DNA from: Frateuria_A sp035695185
Lineage (GTDB): Bacteria > Pseudomonadota > Gammaproteobacteria > Xanthomonadales > Rhodanobacteraceae
DNA length: 53,913 nucleotides
Direction: 5' to 3'
Assembly: GCF_035695185.1 (NCBI RefSeq)
Contig: NZ_DASSES010000178.1
Span: forward strand, 1 to 53,913
The position numbers were made by a program, and so were the translations under genes. This document shows, one piece after another, positions 43,899-52,527 of this stretch; position 1 is the first letter of the stretch, and each line of letters begins with the position of its first letter. The notes under the pieces are model-generated. The model was not told the origin of the DNA. It saw only the letters and a list, made by a program, of their open reading frames with translations, and did no database searches.

Positions 43899-44873
43899 CT
43901 AGCGCCCGCGGAACTCGCGCCGGTAGCGCGAGGGGGTGGTATCGAGCGCAGCGGCGAAATGTTGCCGGAGCGACAGCGGGGTGCCGAAACCGGCGCACTC
44001 GGCGATGCGCTCGACCGGCTGGTCGGTCGTCTCCAGCAGGCGCCGGGCGAGCGCGAGCCGCTGGCCGGCCAGCCACTGGCCGACCGTGGTGCCGGTGTGC
44101 CGCCGGAAATGACGGGTGAAGCTGCGCCGGCTCATCGCCGCGCGCGTGGCCAGCGAGTCCAGGCTGTGCGGCCGATCGAGGTGGCGCACGGCCCAGTCCA
44201 GGGTCCGGGTCAGCGGCGTGTCGTGCGCGTGCGCCAGCACCGGCTGCTCGAGGTACTGCGCCTGGCTGCCTTGCCGGTGCGGCGGCACCACCAGGATGCG
44301 CGCGATGCGGCTGGCCGCCTCGGCCCCATGGCGGCGGCGCACCACGTGCAGGCAGCAGTCGATGCCGGCGGCGGTACCGGCCGAGGTGACCACGTCGCCC
44401 TCGTCCACGTACAGCACCCCCGGTTCCAGGCGCACCCGCGGATGGAGCTCGGCAAAACGCGCGGCCCAGCGCCAGTGGGTGGTGGCGCGGCGACCCTCGA
44501 GCAGGCCCGCGGCGGCCAGCACGAAAGCCCCGAGGCACAGGCCCACGATCAGCGCGCCGCGGGCATGGGCACGCCGGAGCGCCGCCAGCAGCGGCGCCGG
44601 CGGCGTCTCGTCCGGATCGCGCCAGGACGGCACCACCACGATGTCGGCCCAGGCCAGCGTGCGCAGGCCGTGCCGCGCAGCGATGCCGAAGCCGGCGTGC
44701 GCGCGCAGTTCACCCGGTTCGGCCGCGCATACCCGCACCTCGAACAGCGGCACCTCCTCGCCCGCCGTTTCGCCGAACACCGCGCACGGCACCGAGAGGT
44801 GGAACGGACGGATCCGGTCGAACGCCACCACCGCCACGCGTGTCCCGGCCATGCCTGTCTTGATCGGACCCAA
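43899..44873 (-). CDS. GlxA-type AraC-family regulator with DJ-1/PfpI domain
   Basis: 324 residues. The N-terminal half is a DJ-1/PfpI-like amidotransferase fold (VAVVAFDRIRPFHLSVPCAV, ARGALIVGLCLGAFVLAAAG with the Cys of the nucleophile elbow). The C-terminal ~100 residues are an AraC helix-turn-helix pair (DSLATRAAMSRRSFTRHFRR, ERIAECAGFGTPLSLRQHFA). GlxA-type proteins act as activators and often control an adjacent hydrolase or amine/amide catabolism gene. Here it diverges from an isochorismatase-like hydrolase with 108 bases between the start codons, so that gene is the likely target. Met8 is an alternative start. Confidence 0.9.
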   Translation of the reverse strand: MGPIKTGMAGTRVAVVAFDRIRPFHLSVPCAVFGETAGEEVPLFEVRVCAAEPGELRAHAGFGIAARHGLRTLAWADIVVVPSWRDPDETPPAPLLAALRRAHARGALIVGLCLGAFVLAAAGLLEGRRATTHWRWAARFAELHPRVRLEPGVLYVDEGDVVTSAGTAAGIDCCLHVVRRRHGAEAASRIARILVVPPHRQGSQAQYLEQPVLAHAHDTPLTRTLDWAVRHLDRPHSLDSLATRAAMSRRSFTRHFRRHTGTTVGQWLAGQRLALARRLLETTDQPVERIAECAGFGTPLSLRQHFAAALDTTPSRYRREFRGR

Positions 44874-44981
44874 GATGGCCCGATTCTAGCCTTTAATGGC
44901 AATCAGGCCACTCCCGGCCGGACGCGCCGGCCTCGATCATGGCGGCCGCCGGGCATCCGCCCTCCCCGTCAGGAGTCCACC

Positions 44982-45626
44982 GTGGCCAACCCTTCCATTC
45001 CCCGCCGCGCCCTCGTGGTGGTCGACGTGCAGAACGAGTACGAAACCGGCGGCCTGCGTATCGAATATCCGCCGGTCGCCGAGTCGCTGGACAACATCGG
45101 CCGGGCGATGGACGCGGCGCACGCGGCCGGCATCCCGGTGATCGTGGTGCAGCAGATGGCGCCAGCGAGTGCGCCGCTGTTCGCCGCCGGCTCCCGCGGC
45201 GGGGCCCTGCACGAGGTCGTCGCCGGTCGCCCGCGCGACCACCACGTACCCAAGACCCTGCCCAGCGCCTTCGCTGGCACCGACCTGGCCGAGTGGCTCG
45301 CGGCACGCGGCATCGACACGCTCGCGGTCGCCGGCTACATGACGCACAACTGCAACGACACCACGATCAAGCACGCCTTCGACCGGGGGCTGCAGGTCGA
45401 ATTCCTGCACGATGCCTCCGGCAGCGTGCCCTACGCCAACCGCGCGGGCGTCGCCACGGCGGAGGAGATCCACCGCGTCTTCGCCGTGGTGGAGCAGTCG
45501 CGCTACGCGGCGGTGATGCGCACGCAGGAGTGGATCGGCCACCTCGCGCTGGGCACCGTGCCCGAGCGCGACACCATCCATGCGTCCCACCAGCGCGCAC
45601 TGGCCGCCAGGGCGCGCGCGGCCTGA
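44982..45626 (+). CDS. Cysteine hydrolase, isochorismatase-like family
   Basis: 214 residues from a GTG start with AGGAG nine bases ahead. The catalytic triad of the family is in place: Asp15 (VVVDVQNEY), Lys91 (PKTLPSAF) and Cys124 (YMTHNCNDTT). Such enzymes hydrolyse small amides or enol ethers, for example nicotinamide, N-carbamoyl compounds or isochorismate; the sequence alone does not show which. The divergent GlxA-type regulator suggests an inducible catabolic role for an amide. It is followed by a carboxylesterase gene after 137 bases, probably an independent unit. Confidence 0.9.
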   Translation: MANPSIPRRALVVVDVQNEYETGGLRIEYPPVAESLDNIGRAMDAAHAAGIPVIVVQQMAPASAPLFAAGSRGGALHEVVAGRPRDHHVPKTLPSAFAGTDLAEWLAARGIDTLAVAGYMTHNCNDTTIKHAFDRGLQVEFLHDASGSVPYANRAGVATAEEIHRVFAVVEQSRYAAVMRTQEWIGHLALGTVPERDTIHASHQRALAARARAA

Positions 45627-45763
45627 GCACCGCCCCGCCGGGATCGCCCGTGCCGGCAACGTGCCGTGGCCGTGGATGCACGGGATCGTCGCGCAGCCGG
45701 CCCAGCTGGCGGCGGACTCGCGCATGGGCGAGACTGCAGGGCCCACCCCGTACCGGTACCAGC

Positions 45764-46429
45764 ATGAGCCCGCTTTCCACCGTCGAACACGAAACGGGTC
45801 CCGACCCCCGTCACAGCGTGATCTGGCTGCATGGGCTGGGCGCCGACGGCAACGACTTCGCGCCGATCGTGCCGGAGCTGGTTGACCGGAGCTGGCCGGC
45901 GTTGCGCTTCGTGTTCCCGCATGCACCCGTGCAGCCGGTCAGCGTCAACGGCGGCGTGCCGATGCGCGCCTGGTACGACATCTTCGGGTTCGACGCACGC
46001 GCGCCGCAGGACGAGGCGGGCATCCGCCGTGCGATCGGCGCGGTCGAGGCGCTGATCGTGCGCGAACAGGAGCGCGGCGTGCCGAGCGAGCGGATCGTGC
46101 TGGCCGGCTTTTCGCAGGGCGGCGCCGTCGCACTGGCCGCCGGGCTGCGTCATGCACATCCGCTGGCCGGCATCGTGGCGCTGTCCACTTACCTGCCGAT
46201 CGGCGCCACGCTCGCCCCCGAGCGCAGCGCCGCCAACGCGCGGGTGCCGATCTTCTGGGGTCATGGCAGCGCCGACCCGGTGGTGGTGCTGCAGCGTGGG
46301 CTCGATTCGCGTCTGTTGCTGGAGGAACTGGGCTACGCGATCGACTGGCATACCTATCCGATGCCGCACTCGGTGTGCGCCGAGGAGATCGCCGACCTGC
46401 GTCACTGGCTGGCCGGGCGCTTCGACTAG
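45764..46429 (+). CDS. Carboxylesterase/phospholipase family alpha/beta hydrolase
   Basis: 221 residues of the Abhydrolase_2 family (EstB, YpfH and acyl-protein thioesterase relatives). The oxyanion loop is WLHGLGADGNDF (21-32), the nucleophile Ser117 sits in AGFSQGG, the Asp in HGSADPVV and the His in PMPHSVC. There is no signal peptide. Substrates are short-chain esters or acylated proteins. The ATG at 45764 gives the normal family start; the ribosome site is poor. Confidence 0.9.
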   Translation: MSPLSTVEHETGPDPRHSVIWLHGLGADGNDFAPIVPELVDRSWPALRFVFPHAPVQPVSVNGGVPMRAWYDIFGFDARAPQDEAGIRRAIGAVEALIVREQERGVPSERIVLAGFSQGGAVALAAGLRHAHPLAGIVALSTYLPIGATLAPERSAANARVPIFWGHGSADPVVVLQRGLDSRLLLEELGYAIDWHTYPMPHSVCAEEIADLRHWLAGRFD

Positions 46430-46541
46430 CCTGCGCCCCGGGACCGCTCCACGACGGCCCGACAGCGCTGGAGCCTCGCGTCGCGCGGTTCGTGCCGGAA
46501 CCGGCAGCGGCGCGCGGCCGGTTGCCGGCATACTGCCCGGC

Positions 46542-47588
46542 ATGAGCGCCCCGTCCGCCCGTCCGACCACGCCGCTGCCGGAGTTCTGCCGCCTGCCGGC
46601 AGTCGCCGCCCTGTTCGCGGTAGGCGCACTCACCGTCACGCTGATGTGGCTGGCGCCGGACCATGCCCGCGGCTGGCGCGGCTACAGCGTCGGCATGCTG
46701 TTCGTGACCTGGCTGTCGATGCTGATCGCGCTGGCGCTGTGCTACGCGCGGCCCTGGCTGCAGCGGCTGGGCGGCTGGATGCCCTATGCGGGGGTGTGGC
46801 TGCTGATCGAGCTGGTGGTGGCGCTGGCCAGCGCGGTGGCGCGCTGGATGGATGTCGCTCTGCGGCTGGAGCTGGTCCGGGCCGCCCCCTTGGCCTTCGT
46901 GCGCGACAACCTGCTGATCGCCGCGCTGCTGGGCGCGGCGATGCTGCGCTACTTCTACGTGCTGGCGCAGTGGCAGGCGCGCCTGGCCGCGGTGGCGCAT
47001 GCACAGGTCGATGCGCTGCAGGCACGCATCCGTCCGCACTTCCTGTTCAACAGCATGAACACCGTAGCGGCGCTGGTGCGGGTCGATCCGGCCGCTGCCG
47101 AACGCACCATCGAGGACCTGTCCGAGTTGTTCCGCGCGGCGCTCGGCCAGTCCGGCAGCCGCGACGGCACGCTGGGCGAGGAACTGGCGCTCGTCGAGCG
47201 CTACCTGGCGATCGAACAGCTGCGCCTGGGCGAGCGCCTGCGCGTCCGGCGTGCACTCGATGCCCTGCCGATGGACTACCCGCTGCCGCGCCTGTTGCTG
47301 CAGCCGCTGGTCGAGAACGCCGTGCGCCATGGCATACAGCCCCGCCGCGACGGCGGCGAAGTGGTGCTGCGCGGTGCCGTGGAGGGGGCCATGCTGTTGA
47401 TCGAGGTCGGCAACCCGCTGCCGACGGCGCCGACGGCGCCCGGCCACGGCCATGGGCTGACCAACGTGCGCCAGCGCGTGGCCTACCGCTACGGCACGCG
47501 CGCCACGGTCGTGGCCGGGCCGGACGAGGACCGCTTCGTGGTGCGCCTGCGCCTGCCGCTCGATCCCCCACCCGCGGAGCAGGACTGA
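46542..47588 (+). CDS. algZ: LytS/AlgZ-type membrane sensor histidine kinase
   Basis: 348 residues. Four membrane helices (about 20-145) precede a His_kinase domain with the phospho-acceptor His166 in the motif RPHFLFNSMNT, and a HATPase part with LLLQPLVENAVRHGIQP and GHGLTNVRQR. It pairs with the LytTR response regulator whose start overlaps its stop by one base (TGATG). In Pseudomonas AlgZ/AlgR control alginate, twitching and virulence genes and lie before hemC, the same order as here. The signal sensed is unknown. Confidence 0.9.
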   Translation: MSAPSARPTTPLPEFCRLPAVAALFAVGALTVTLMWLAPDHARGWRGYSVGMLFVTWLSMLIALALCYARPWLQRLGGWMPYAGVWLLIELVVALASAVARWMDVALRLELVRAAPLAFVRDNLLIAALLGAAMLRYFYVLAQWQARLAAVAHAQVDALQARIRPHFLFNSMNTVAALVRVDPAAAERTIEDLSELFRAALGQSGSRDGTLGEELALVERYLAIEQLRLGERLRVRRALDALPMDYPLPRLLLQPLVENAVRHGIQPRRDGGEVVLRGAVEGAMLLIEVGNPLPTAPTAPGHGHGLTNVRQRVAYRYGTRATVVAGPDEDRFVVRLRLPLDPPPAEQD

Positions 47589-48292
47589 TGCGCGTGCTGA
47601 TCGTCGACGACGAGCCGCTGGCGCGCGCCCGCCTGGCCGCGCTGCTGGAGGAGTGCGAGGACGTGGCGGTCGCCGGCAGCGTGGCCGACGGCGAGGCGGC
47701 GCTGGCAGCCATCGGCGGGACCCGGCCGGACCTGGTGCTGCTGGACATCAACATGCCGGGCCTGGATGGCGCCGCGCTGGCCGCGCGGCTGGCCGGCCAG
47801 GCGCGCCCGCAGGTGATCTTCTGCACTGCCTATGAGAACCACGCGCTGACCGCGTTCGAGCTGGGCGCGGTCGACTACCTGCTCAAGCCGGTCCGGCTGG
47901 AACGCCTGCGCGAGGCCCTGCAACGCGCCCGCCAGCGCCTGACCGCGATGCCGGCCGAACCGGTCGGCTACCTGCACGGCCGGCTGCGCGGCGAACAGGT
48001 GCGCATCGCGCTCACCGAGGTGGTCTGCCTGCTCGCGGAGGAGAAGTACGTGATCGTGCGCCACGCCGGCGGCGAGCTGCTCATCGAAGAATCGCTGCGC
48101 CAGCTGGAGGAGGCCTACCCCGCCCAGCTGGTGCGCCTGCACCGCAATTGCCTGGTGCCGGCGCCACGGCTGCTGGGTCTCAGGACCCTGGCCGACGGCC
48201 GCGTGCTGGCGCGACTGGCCGGCACCGACTTCAGCCCCGAGGTCAGCCGCCGCAACCTGCCGGCGGTGCGCAAGCTGCTGCGCGCGGGCTAG
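47588..48292 (+). CDS. algR: LytTR response regulator, AlgR-type
   Basis: 234 residues. The receiver domain (1-120) has the acidic DDE at 7-9, phospho-acceptor Asp53 (LVLLDINMPG) and the Lys of YLLKPVR. The C-terminal LytTR DNA-binding domain (about 128-232) shows VVCLLAEEKYVIVRHAGGEL and LVRLHRNCLVP. LytTR proteins bind short direct repeats rather than palindromes. It is translationally coupled to algZ and precedes hemC by 144 bases. Confidence 0.92.
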   Translation: MRVLIVDDEPLARARLAALLEECEDVAVAGSVADGEAALAAIGGTRPDLVLLDINMPGLDGAALAARLAGQARPQVIFCTAYENHALTAFELGAVDYLLKPVRLERLREALQRARQRLTAMPAEPVGYLHGRLRGEQVRIALTEVVCLLAEEKYVIVRHAGGELLIEESLRQLEEAYPAQLVRLHRNCLVPAPRLLGLRTLADGRVLARLAGTDFSPEVSRRNLPAVRKLLRAG

Positions 48293-48436
48293 GCGCCCGG
48301 GCCGGGAAGCGCTCGCTGCGCCCCCCCTTGCGGCCCCCGGGCGGCCCTGCCGGCAGGACCCTGGGGCGCCACGCCGCACGCGCGGCGCGGCGATTGCGGC
48401 GACAATGGGCGCTTGAGCGTCATTGCCGGAGATCCC

Positions 48437-49351
48437 ATGCAGCCGTCCATCCTGCGCATCGCCACCCGCAAGAGCGCGCTCGCGCTGTGGCAGGCCGAAC
48501 ACGTCGCCGCGCGACTGCGCAACGTGCACCCGGGGCTCGCCGTCGAGCTGGTGCCGATGACCACGCGTGGTGACGAGATCGCCGACCGCCCGCTGGCTAC
48601 CATCGGTGGCAAGGGGTTGTTCCTGAAGGAGCTGGAGGTGGCGATGCTCGAAGGCCGCGCGGACCTGGCGGTGCACTCGCTCAAGGACGTGCCGGCCGAG
48701 CTGGAGCCGGGCTTCGTGCTGCCGGCCATGCTGCCGCGCGCGGATGCGGCCGATGCCTTCGTCAGCGGCACGTACGCGACCCTGGAGGCGCTGCCCGAGG
48801 GCGCGCGCGTGGGCACCTCCTCGCTGCGCCGGCAGGCGCAGCTGCGCGCGGCGCGGCCGGACCTCGCCCTGCTGGACCTGCGCGGCAACGTCAACACCCG
48901 GCTGGCCAAGCTGGACGCCGGCGACTACGACGCCATCGTGCTGGCCTGCGCCGGGCTCGAACGCTTGGGCCTGGCCGCACGCATCCGCCAGCGGCTGGCC
49001 GCCCCGGACTGGCTGCCGGCTCCGGGGCAGGCGGCGATCGCGATCGAGGCACGCGCGGACCAGCCCTCCGTGCTGGGCCTGCTGGCGGCGCTGGACGATG
49101 CCGAAACGCGCGTGACGGTGAGCGCCGAGCGGGCCATGAACCATGCACTGGGCGGCAGCTGCACGGTACCGGTGGCGGCGTGGTGCGTGCTGGGCGAGCG
49201 TGGCCTGCACTTGCACGGGCTGGTCGGCGATGCGGCGAGCGGTCGATTGGTGCGGGCGGAGGCGGGTGGTCCGGTCGAGCAGCCGGAGGCGCTCGGCCGC
49301 GCCGTGGCCGACGCGCTGCTGGCGCAGGGCGCGGGCGAGATGCTCGGCTGA
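48437..49351 (+). CDS. hemC: Porphobilinogen deaminase (hydroxymethylbilane synthase)
   Basis: 304 residues. It joins four porphobilinogen units into hydroxymethylbilane in haem and sirohaem synthesis. ILRIATRKSALALWQAEHV is the family start; TRGDEIADRPLATIGGKGLF, VHSLKDVPAEL and GTSSLRRQAQL are the signature blocks. Cys242 in GGSCTVPVAAW carries the dipyrromethane cofactor, at the same residue number as in E. coli HemC but within a one-residue-longer loop. The ATG at 48437 follows GGAG; an earlier TTG lacks a ribosome site. Confidence 0.96.
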   Translation: MQPSILRIATRKSALALWQAEHVAARLRNVHPGLAVELVPMTTRGDEIADRPLATIGGKGLFLKELEVAMLEGRADLAVHSLKDVPAELEPGFVLPAMLPRADAADAFVSGTYATLEALPEGARVGTSSLRRQAQLRAARPDLALLDLRGNVNTRLAKLDAGDYDAIVLACAGLERLGLAARIRQRLAAPDWLPAPGQAAIAIEARADQPSVLGLLAALDDAETRVTVSAERAMNHALGGSCTVPVAAWCVLGERGLHLHGLVGDAASGRLVRAEAGGPVEQPEALGRAVADALLAQGAGEMLG

Positions 49352-49361
49352 ACTGCCGGCG

Positions 49362-49490
49362 CCTTCTCCCCGCCAGGTAGAGGCCGGGATAAGCGCTCGG
49401 GGGCTCGCGCAAGTGCTGCACGTGCCCCGTCCCGTGGCCGGTTCAACGCAAGGGCGGACCCTCCTCCCCCCGGCGGGGCGAGGGAGCTTG
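49362..49490. repeat. Palindromic repeat-rich spacer between hemC and the DUF481 gene
   Basis: Holds CCTTCTCCCC at its left and an imperfect hairpin CCCTCCTCCCCC/GGCGGGGCGAGGG (49459-49484) at its right, both like the ends of the lhr elements. It fills nearly all of the 159-base gap between convergent genes. Confidence 0.45.
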
Positions 49491-49510
49491 CCCGGGCGCT
49501 TGCGCGGTCC

Positions 49511-50317
49511 TCAGAAGTTGTAGACCAGGTTGGTGGTGGTCAGTGTGTCGGTGCTCTGCGTACCCGGCTGGGTATCGGAGTTGTAACGCACCTGGAAGCC
49601 GAGCTTGAGCGCAAGCTTCTTGGTCATGCTGACCGAGAGGCCGGCGTCGTTCTGGTAGTACTTGTTCTTCGAGCCCGCTTCGATCAGCAGCGTGTCCTCG
49701 AACGCGGTGTTGTCGGTCAGGCGGTACTTGAAGTTGACCAGGCCGCGACCGACCACTTCGCTTTCGGTGGGCTGGCGCACCTCGACCGTCTGGTCGCCCA
49801 CCAGCATGGTGGTATTGGACGGACGGTACCGCTTGTAACCGGGACCGATTTCGAAAGACAGCTCGGTACGCTCGTTCTTCAGCGCGATATAGCCGTAGCC
49901 GAGCGAAACCACGCCCTGCCACAGGTTGGCGCCGAAGTCGTCATGCTCGTAGCGGCCCGCACCGACGATGTAGCTGCGCGGGTCGAGCTTGTAGCCGACC
50001 GAGGCGCCGGCGTCGTAACGGTTGGCGGTGGTGCTGAAGCGGTCGACCGTCTGCCCGGTGTCGGCGTCCACCACGCTGACCTCGCCCTTGGAACGCATGC
50101 CGTTGAGGAAGAAGTTGTTCTTCCAGTACTCGTTTTCCTGGTTCAGGCCCAGCTTGGCATTGATGTTTTCGGTGCGCGAGTTGCCCCGCGCCGAGGCGAA
50201 GCCGAATTCACCCGAGCCGGTCCAGCCGCCGTTGTCGGTGACGGAGGCGGTGTCCTGCGCCTGCGCCACGCCAGCGAAGGCGAGCAGGCACACGGCAGCG
50301 ATCAGGGTCTTGTTCAT
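49511..50317 (-). CDS. DUF481 (YdiY-like) outer-membrane protein
   Basis: 268 residues. A signal peptide (MNKTLIAAVCLLAFAGVAQA) leads into DUF481: GWTGSGEFGFASARGNSRTE at the start, then paired amphipathic strands (NRYDAGASVGYKLDPRSYIV, WQGVVSLGYGYIALKNERTE) and the terminal strand TTTNLVYNF with the C-terminal Phe of outer-membrane barrels. E. coli YdiY is an acid-inducible member; the function is unknown. It converges on hemC and is transcribed alone. Confidence 0.88.
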   Translation of the reverse strand: MNKTLIAAVCLLAFAGVAQAQDTASVTDNGGWTGSGEFGFASARGNSRTENINAKLGLNQENEYWKNNFFLNGMRSKGEVSVVDADTGQTVDRFSTTANRYDAGASVGYKLDPRSYIVGAGRYEHDDFGANLWQGVVSLGYGYIALKNERTELSFEIGPGYKRYRPSNTTMLVGDQTVEVRQPTESEVVGRGLVNFKYRLTDNTAFEDTLLIEAGSKNKYYQNDAGLSVSMTKKLALKLGFQVRYNSDTQPGTQSTDTLTTTNLVYNF

Positions 50318-50411
50318 CAGGCGATCCAGTGGGTGGGGGTCAACGGAAAGGCCGCCACCTTAATGCGGCGGATTGAACTAGCAGTGAACATGCGCGGGCC
50401 ATGCGCGCCCG

Positions 50412-51326
50412 TTACGGCCCCCGGGCCGGGGTCGGGTCGGCGCGGCACAGCCGCGCCAGCGCCGCTTCGTAGGCGCGTTGCTCGATGGTGCGGCCCAGCA
50501 GGCAACTTACCGCAGCCAGCGCCACCAGCGTCACGCCGGCATCGGACAGGTCCACCACCAGCAAGGCCAGGCTCGGCACCGCGTAGGTGAGCAGCGCCGC
50601 GACGAAGCGCGCGCTGCGCCCGCGCATGCGATGCGCCGGCGCACGCCCTTCCGGCGGGCTGAGGGCCTGCCAGCGCAGGCCTTCGATCAGGCCGAGCAGC
50701 AGGGCCAGTGCCAGCAACACCATGATCCATGGCCGCGTGCCGGCCGCGTGGACGGCGCCGTCCTGTGCGGCCAGGCAAAGCCACAGCCACAATCCGCCGG
50801 TGTACCAGGACGCCACCACCCGGCTCACCGGCAGCTGCACCGAGCTGCGCAGCACGCTGGCGGACAGCCGGCGACGGTAGTTGTGCACGGTGTAGACCAG
50901 GCTGGCGGCGCTGCACAGCGCCAGCGCCGCACCGGCGGCGCGGGTCGCCCAGAACGTGTTCTCGCCCCGCACCAGGCCGGCCACTGCCAGCATCGGCAGG
51001 TACGCCGCCAGCGCGAGCAGTGCCTCGCGCGTGGGCCGGCTGCGCCGCGCCGGGAACCAGCCGTGCCATTCGGACAGGCCCGGCAGGTGCAGGCAGGCAA
51101 CCACCAGGCCCGCACTGACGAACGCGGCGCCCAGTGCCAGCGGGAGCAGTGCCTCGCTGCGCCCGCCACGGTAGATGCCCAGCGCCAGCGCCAGGCCCAG
51201 CAGCATCCACAGGCCATACCCGGACAGCGCCAGCATGCGCAGCAGCGCGGCCGGATAGGCCGGGGGCAGCGGGTGCTCGCCCGCCGCAGCGGGGACACAG
51301 GCCTGCATGTCGCTGGGTGGATGCAT
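50412..51326 (-). CDS. Polytopic membrane protein, distantly DmsC-like
   Basis: 304 residues with about eight membrane helices. A segment LHLPGLSEWHGWFPARRSRP followed by TREALLALAAY resembles the HLG-P...SWLSRE signature of DMSO-reductase anchor subunits (DmsC), and the end LGRTIEQRAYEAALARL recalls their last cytoplasmic helix. The match is by eye and partial: no catalytic DmsA or iron-sulfur DmsB gene is near, and the SREA motif reads TREA. It may be an orphan quinol-interacting membrane protein or an unrelated family. The ATG at 51326 is used; Met7 is possible. It diverges from the WYL regulator. Confidence 0.45.
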   Translation of the reverse strand: MHPPSDMQACVPAAAGEHPLPPAYPAALLRMLALSGYGLWMLLGLALALGIYRGGRSEALLPLALGAAFVSAGLVVACLHLPGLSEWHGWFPARRSRPTREALLALAAYLPMLAVAGLVRGENTFWATRAAGAALALCSAASLVYTVHNYRRRLSASVLRSSVQLPVSRVVASWYTGGLWLWLCLAAQDGAVHAAGTRPWIMVLLALALLLGLIEGLRWQALSPPEGRAPAHRMRGRSARFVAALLTYAVPSLALLVVDLSDAGVTLVALAAVSCLLGRTIEQRAYEAALARLCRADPTPARGP

Positions 51327-51446
51327 CACATCGAGGCTCGGCTGGAAAAAAACCGCAGCCCGGTTCCGTGCCGGGCCGTGCGGCGGACTTGCGGCCGTCG
51401 CGGGCCGTACCCATGCTACACAAAGCTCCCAGCCCTGCGGTATGAC

Positions 51447-52418
51447 ATGGATCGCTACGAACGCATTCTCACCCTCCACCGGGTTCTCAAGTCGGCGCAC
51501 TACCCGGTACCGCTGGCCCGGCTGATGGACGACCTGGAGTGTTCGCGCGCCACGCTCTACCGCGACATCGCGTTCCTGCGCGACGGCCTCGGCGCGCCGA
51601 TCGAGAGCGCCGGCACCGACCAGGCCGCGTTCCGCTACGAAGTGGGCGAGGGCGAGCGCTTCGAGCTGCCGGGCCTGTGGCTGACTTCCGACGAACTGGC
51701 CGCGCTGCTGGCGCTCAACGAACTGATCGGCCGCTCCGGCCCCGGCGTGCTGGCCGGCGCACTGGCGCCGTTCAAGGCGCGCATCGAGCGCCTGCTGACC
51801 GGCCAGGAAAAAGAGAAAGCACTGCCGATCGAGCGCATCCGGGTGATTCCCTGGGGCGAGCGCAAGCTCGACCAGCAGGTATTCCGCGTGACCGCCGGCG
51901 CGGTACTGGAGCGCAGCCGCCTGCGCTTTTCCTACCGCGCGCGCACCACCGATTCGGACAGCAGGCGCACCGTCTCGCCGCAGCGGCTGACCCACTACCG
52001 CGACAACTGGTACCTGGACGTGTGGGACCACGACCGCGAGGCACTGCGCAGCTTCGCGGTGGACCGTATCCGCGACGCGCATGCACTGGACGAACCGGCG
52101 GTGGACGTGCCCGAGGCGGACCTCAACGAGCTGCTCGCCTCCAGCTACGGCATCTTCGCCGGCAAGCCCAAGGCGTGGGCCACCCTCCGCTTCTCCGCGC
52201 ACGCCGCGCGCTGGGTCGCCGACGAGCACTGGCATTCGCAGCAGAAGGGCGAGTGGCTGCCCGATGGGCGGTACGAACTTAAAGTGCCTTATTCGAAGTC
52301 GCGCGAGCTGTTGATGGACGTGCTCAAGTACGGGCCGGACGCCGAAGTGGTGGCGCCGCTGCCGTTGCGCGAGGAGATGAAAAGCCTGCTGCACATGGCG
52401 CTGGGCGGGTACCAGTAG
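51447..52418 (+). CDS. WYL-domain transcriptional regulator (YafY type)
   Basis: 323 residues. The N-terminal HTH_11 winged helix (MDRYERILTLHRVLKSAHYP, ECSRATLYRDIAFLRDGLGA) is followed by the WYL domain (about 145-215, LRFSYRARTTDS, PQRLTHYRDNWYLDVWDHDR, LRSFAVDRI) and the C-terminal WCX region (ATLRFSAHAARWVADE). WYL domains bind ligands or nucleic acid and often report DNA damage or stress. Position gives no clear target; the divergent DmsC-like gene is one candidate. Confidence 0.9.
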   Translation: MDRYERILTLHRVLKSAHYPVPLARLMDDLECSRATLYRDIAFLRDGLGAPIESAGTDQAAFRYEVGEGERFELPGLWLTSDELAALLALNELIGRSGPGVLAGALAPFKARIERLLTGQEKEKALPIERIRVIPWGERKLDQQVFRVTAGAVLERSRLRFSYRARTTDSDSRRTVSPQRLTHYRDNWYLDVWDHDREALRSFAVDRIRDAHALDEPAVDVPEADLNELLASSYGIFAGKPKAWATLRFSAHAARWVADEHWHSQQKGEWLPDGRYELKVPYSKSRELLMDVLKYGPDAEVVAPLPLREEMKSLLHMALGGYQ

Positions 52419-52527
52419 GCCGGCAGGGGAACGGAAGGCCACGGCGCGCTGCTGCGCTTTCGCGCTCCTGTTGCCCCGGAGCGGGCCGCCCGGTCCTTGA
52501 TGCTCCCCGTTTCGCGCGTCCGCTGCC

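Noticed and set aside
44897..44910. TGGC-N6-GCCA as an operator between the GlxA-type regulator and the hydrolase
   Set aside because: Only 4-bp arms, which are common in this G/C-rich sequence.
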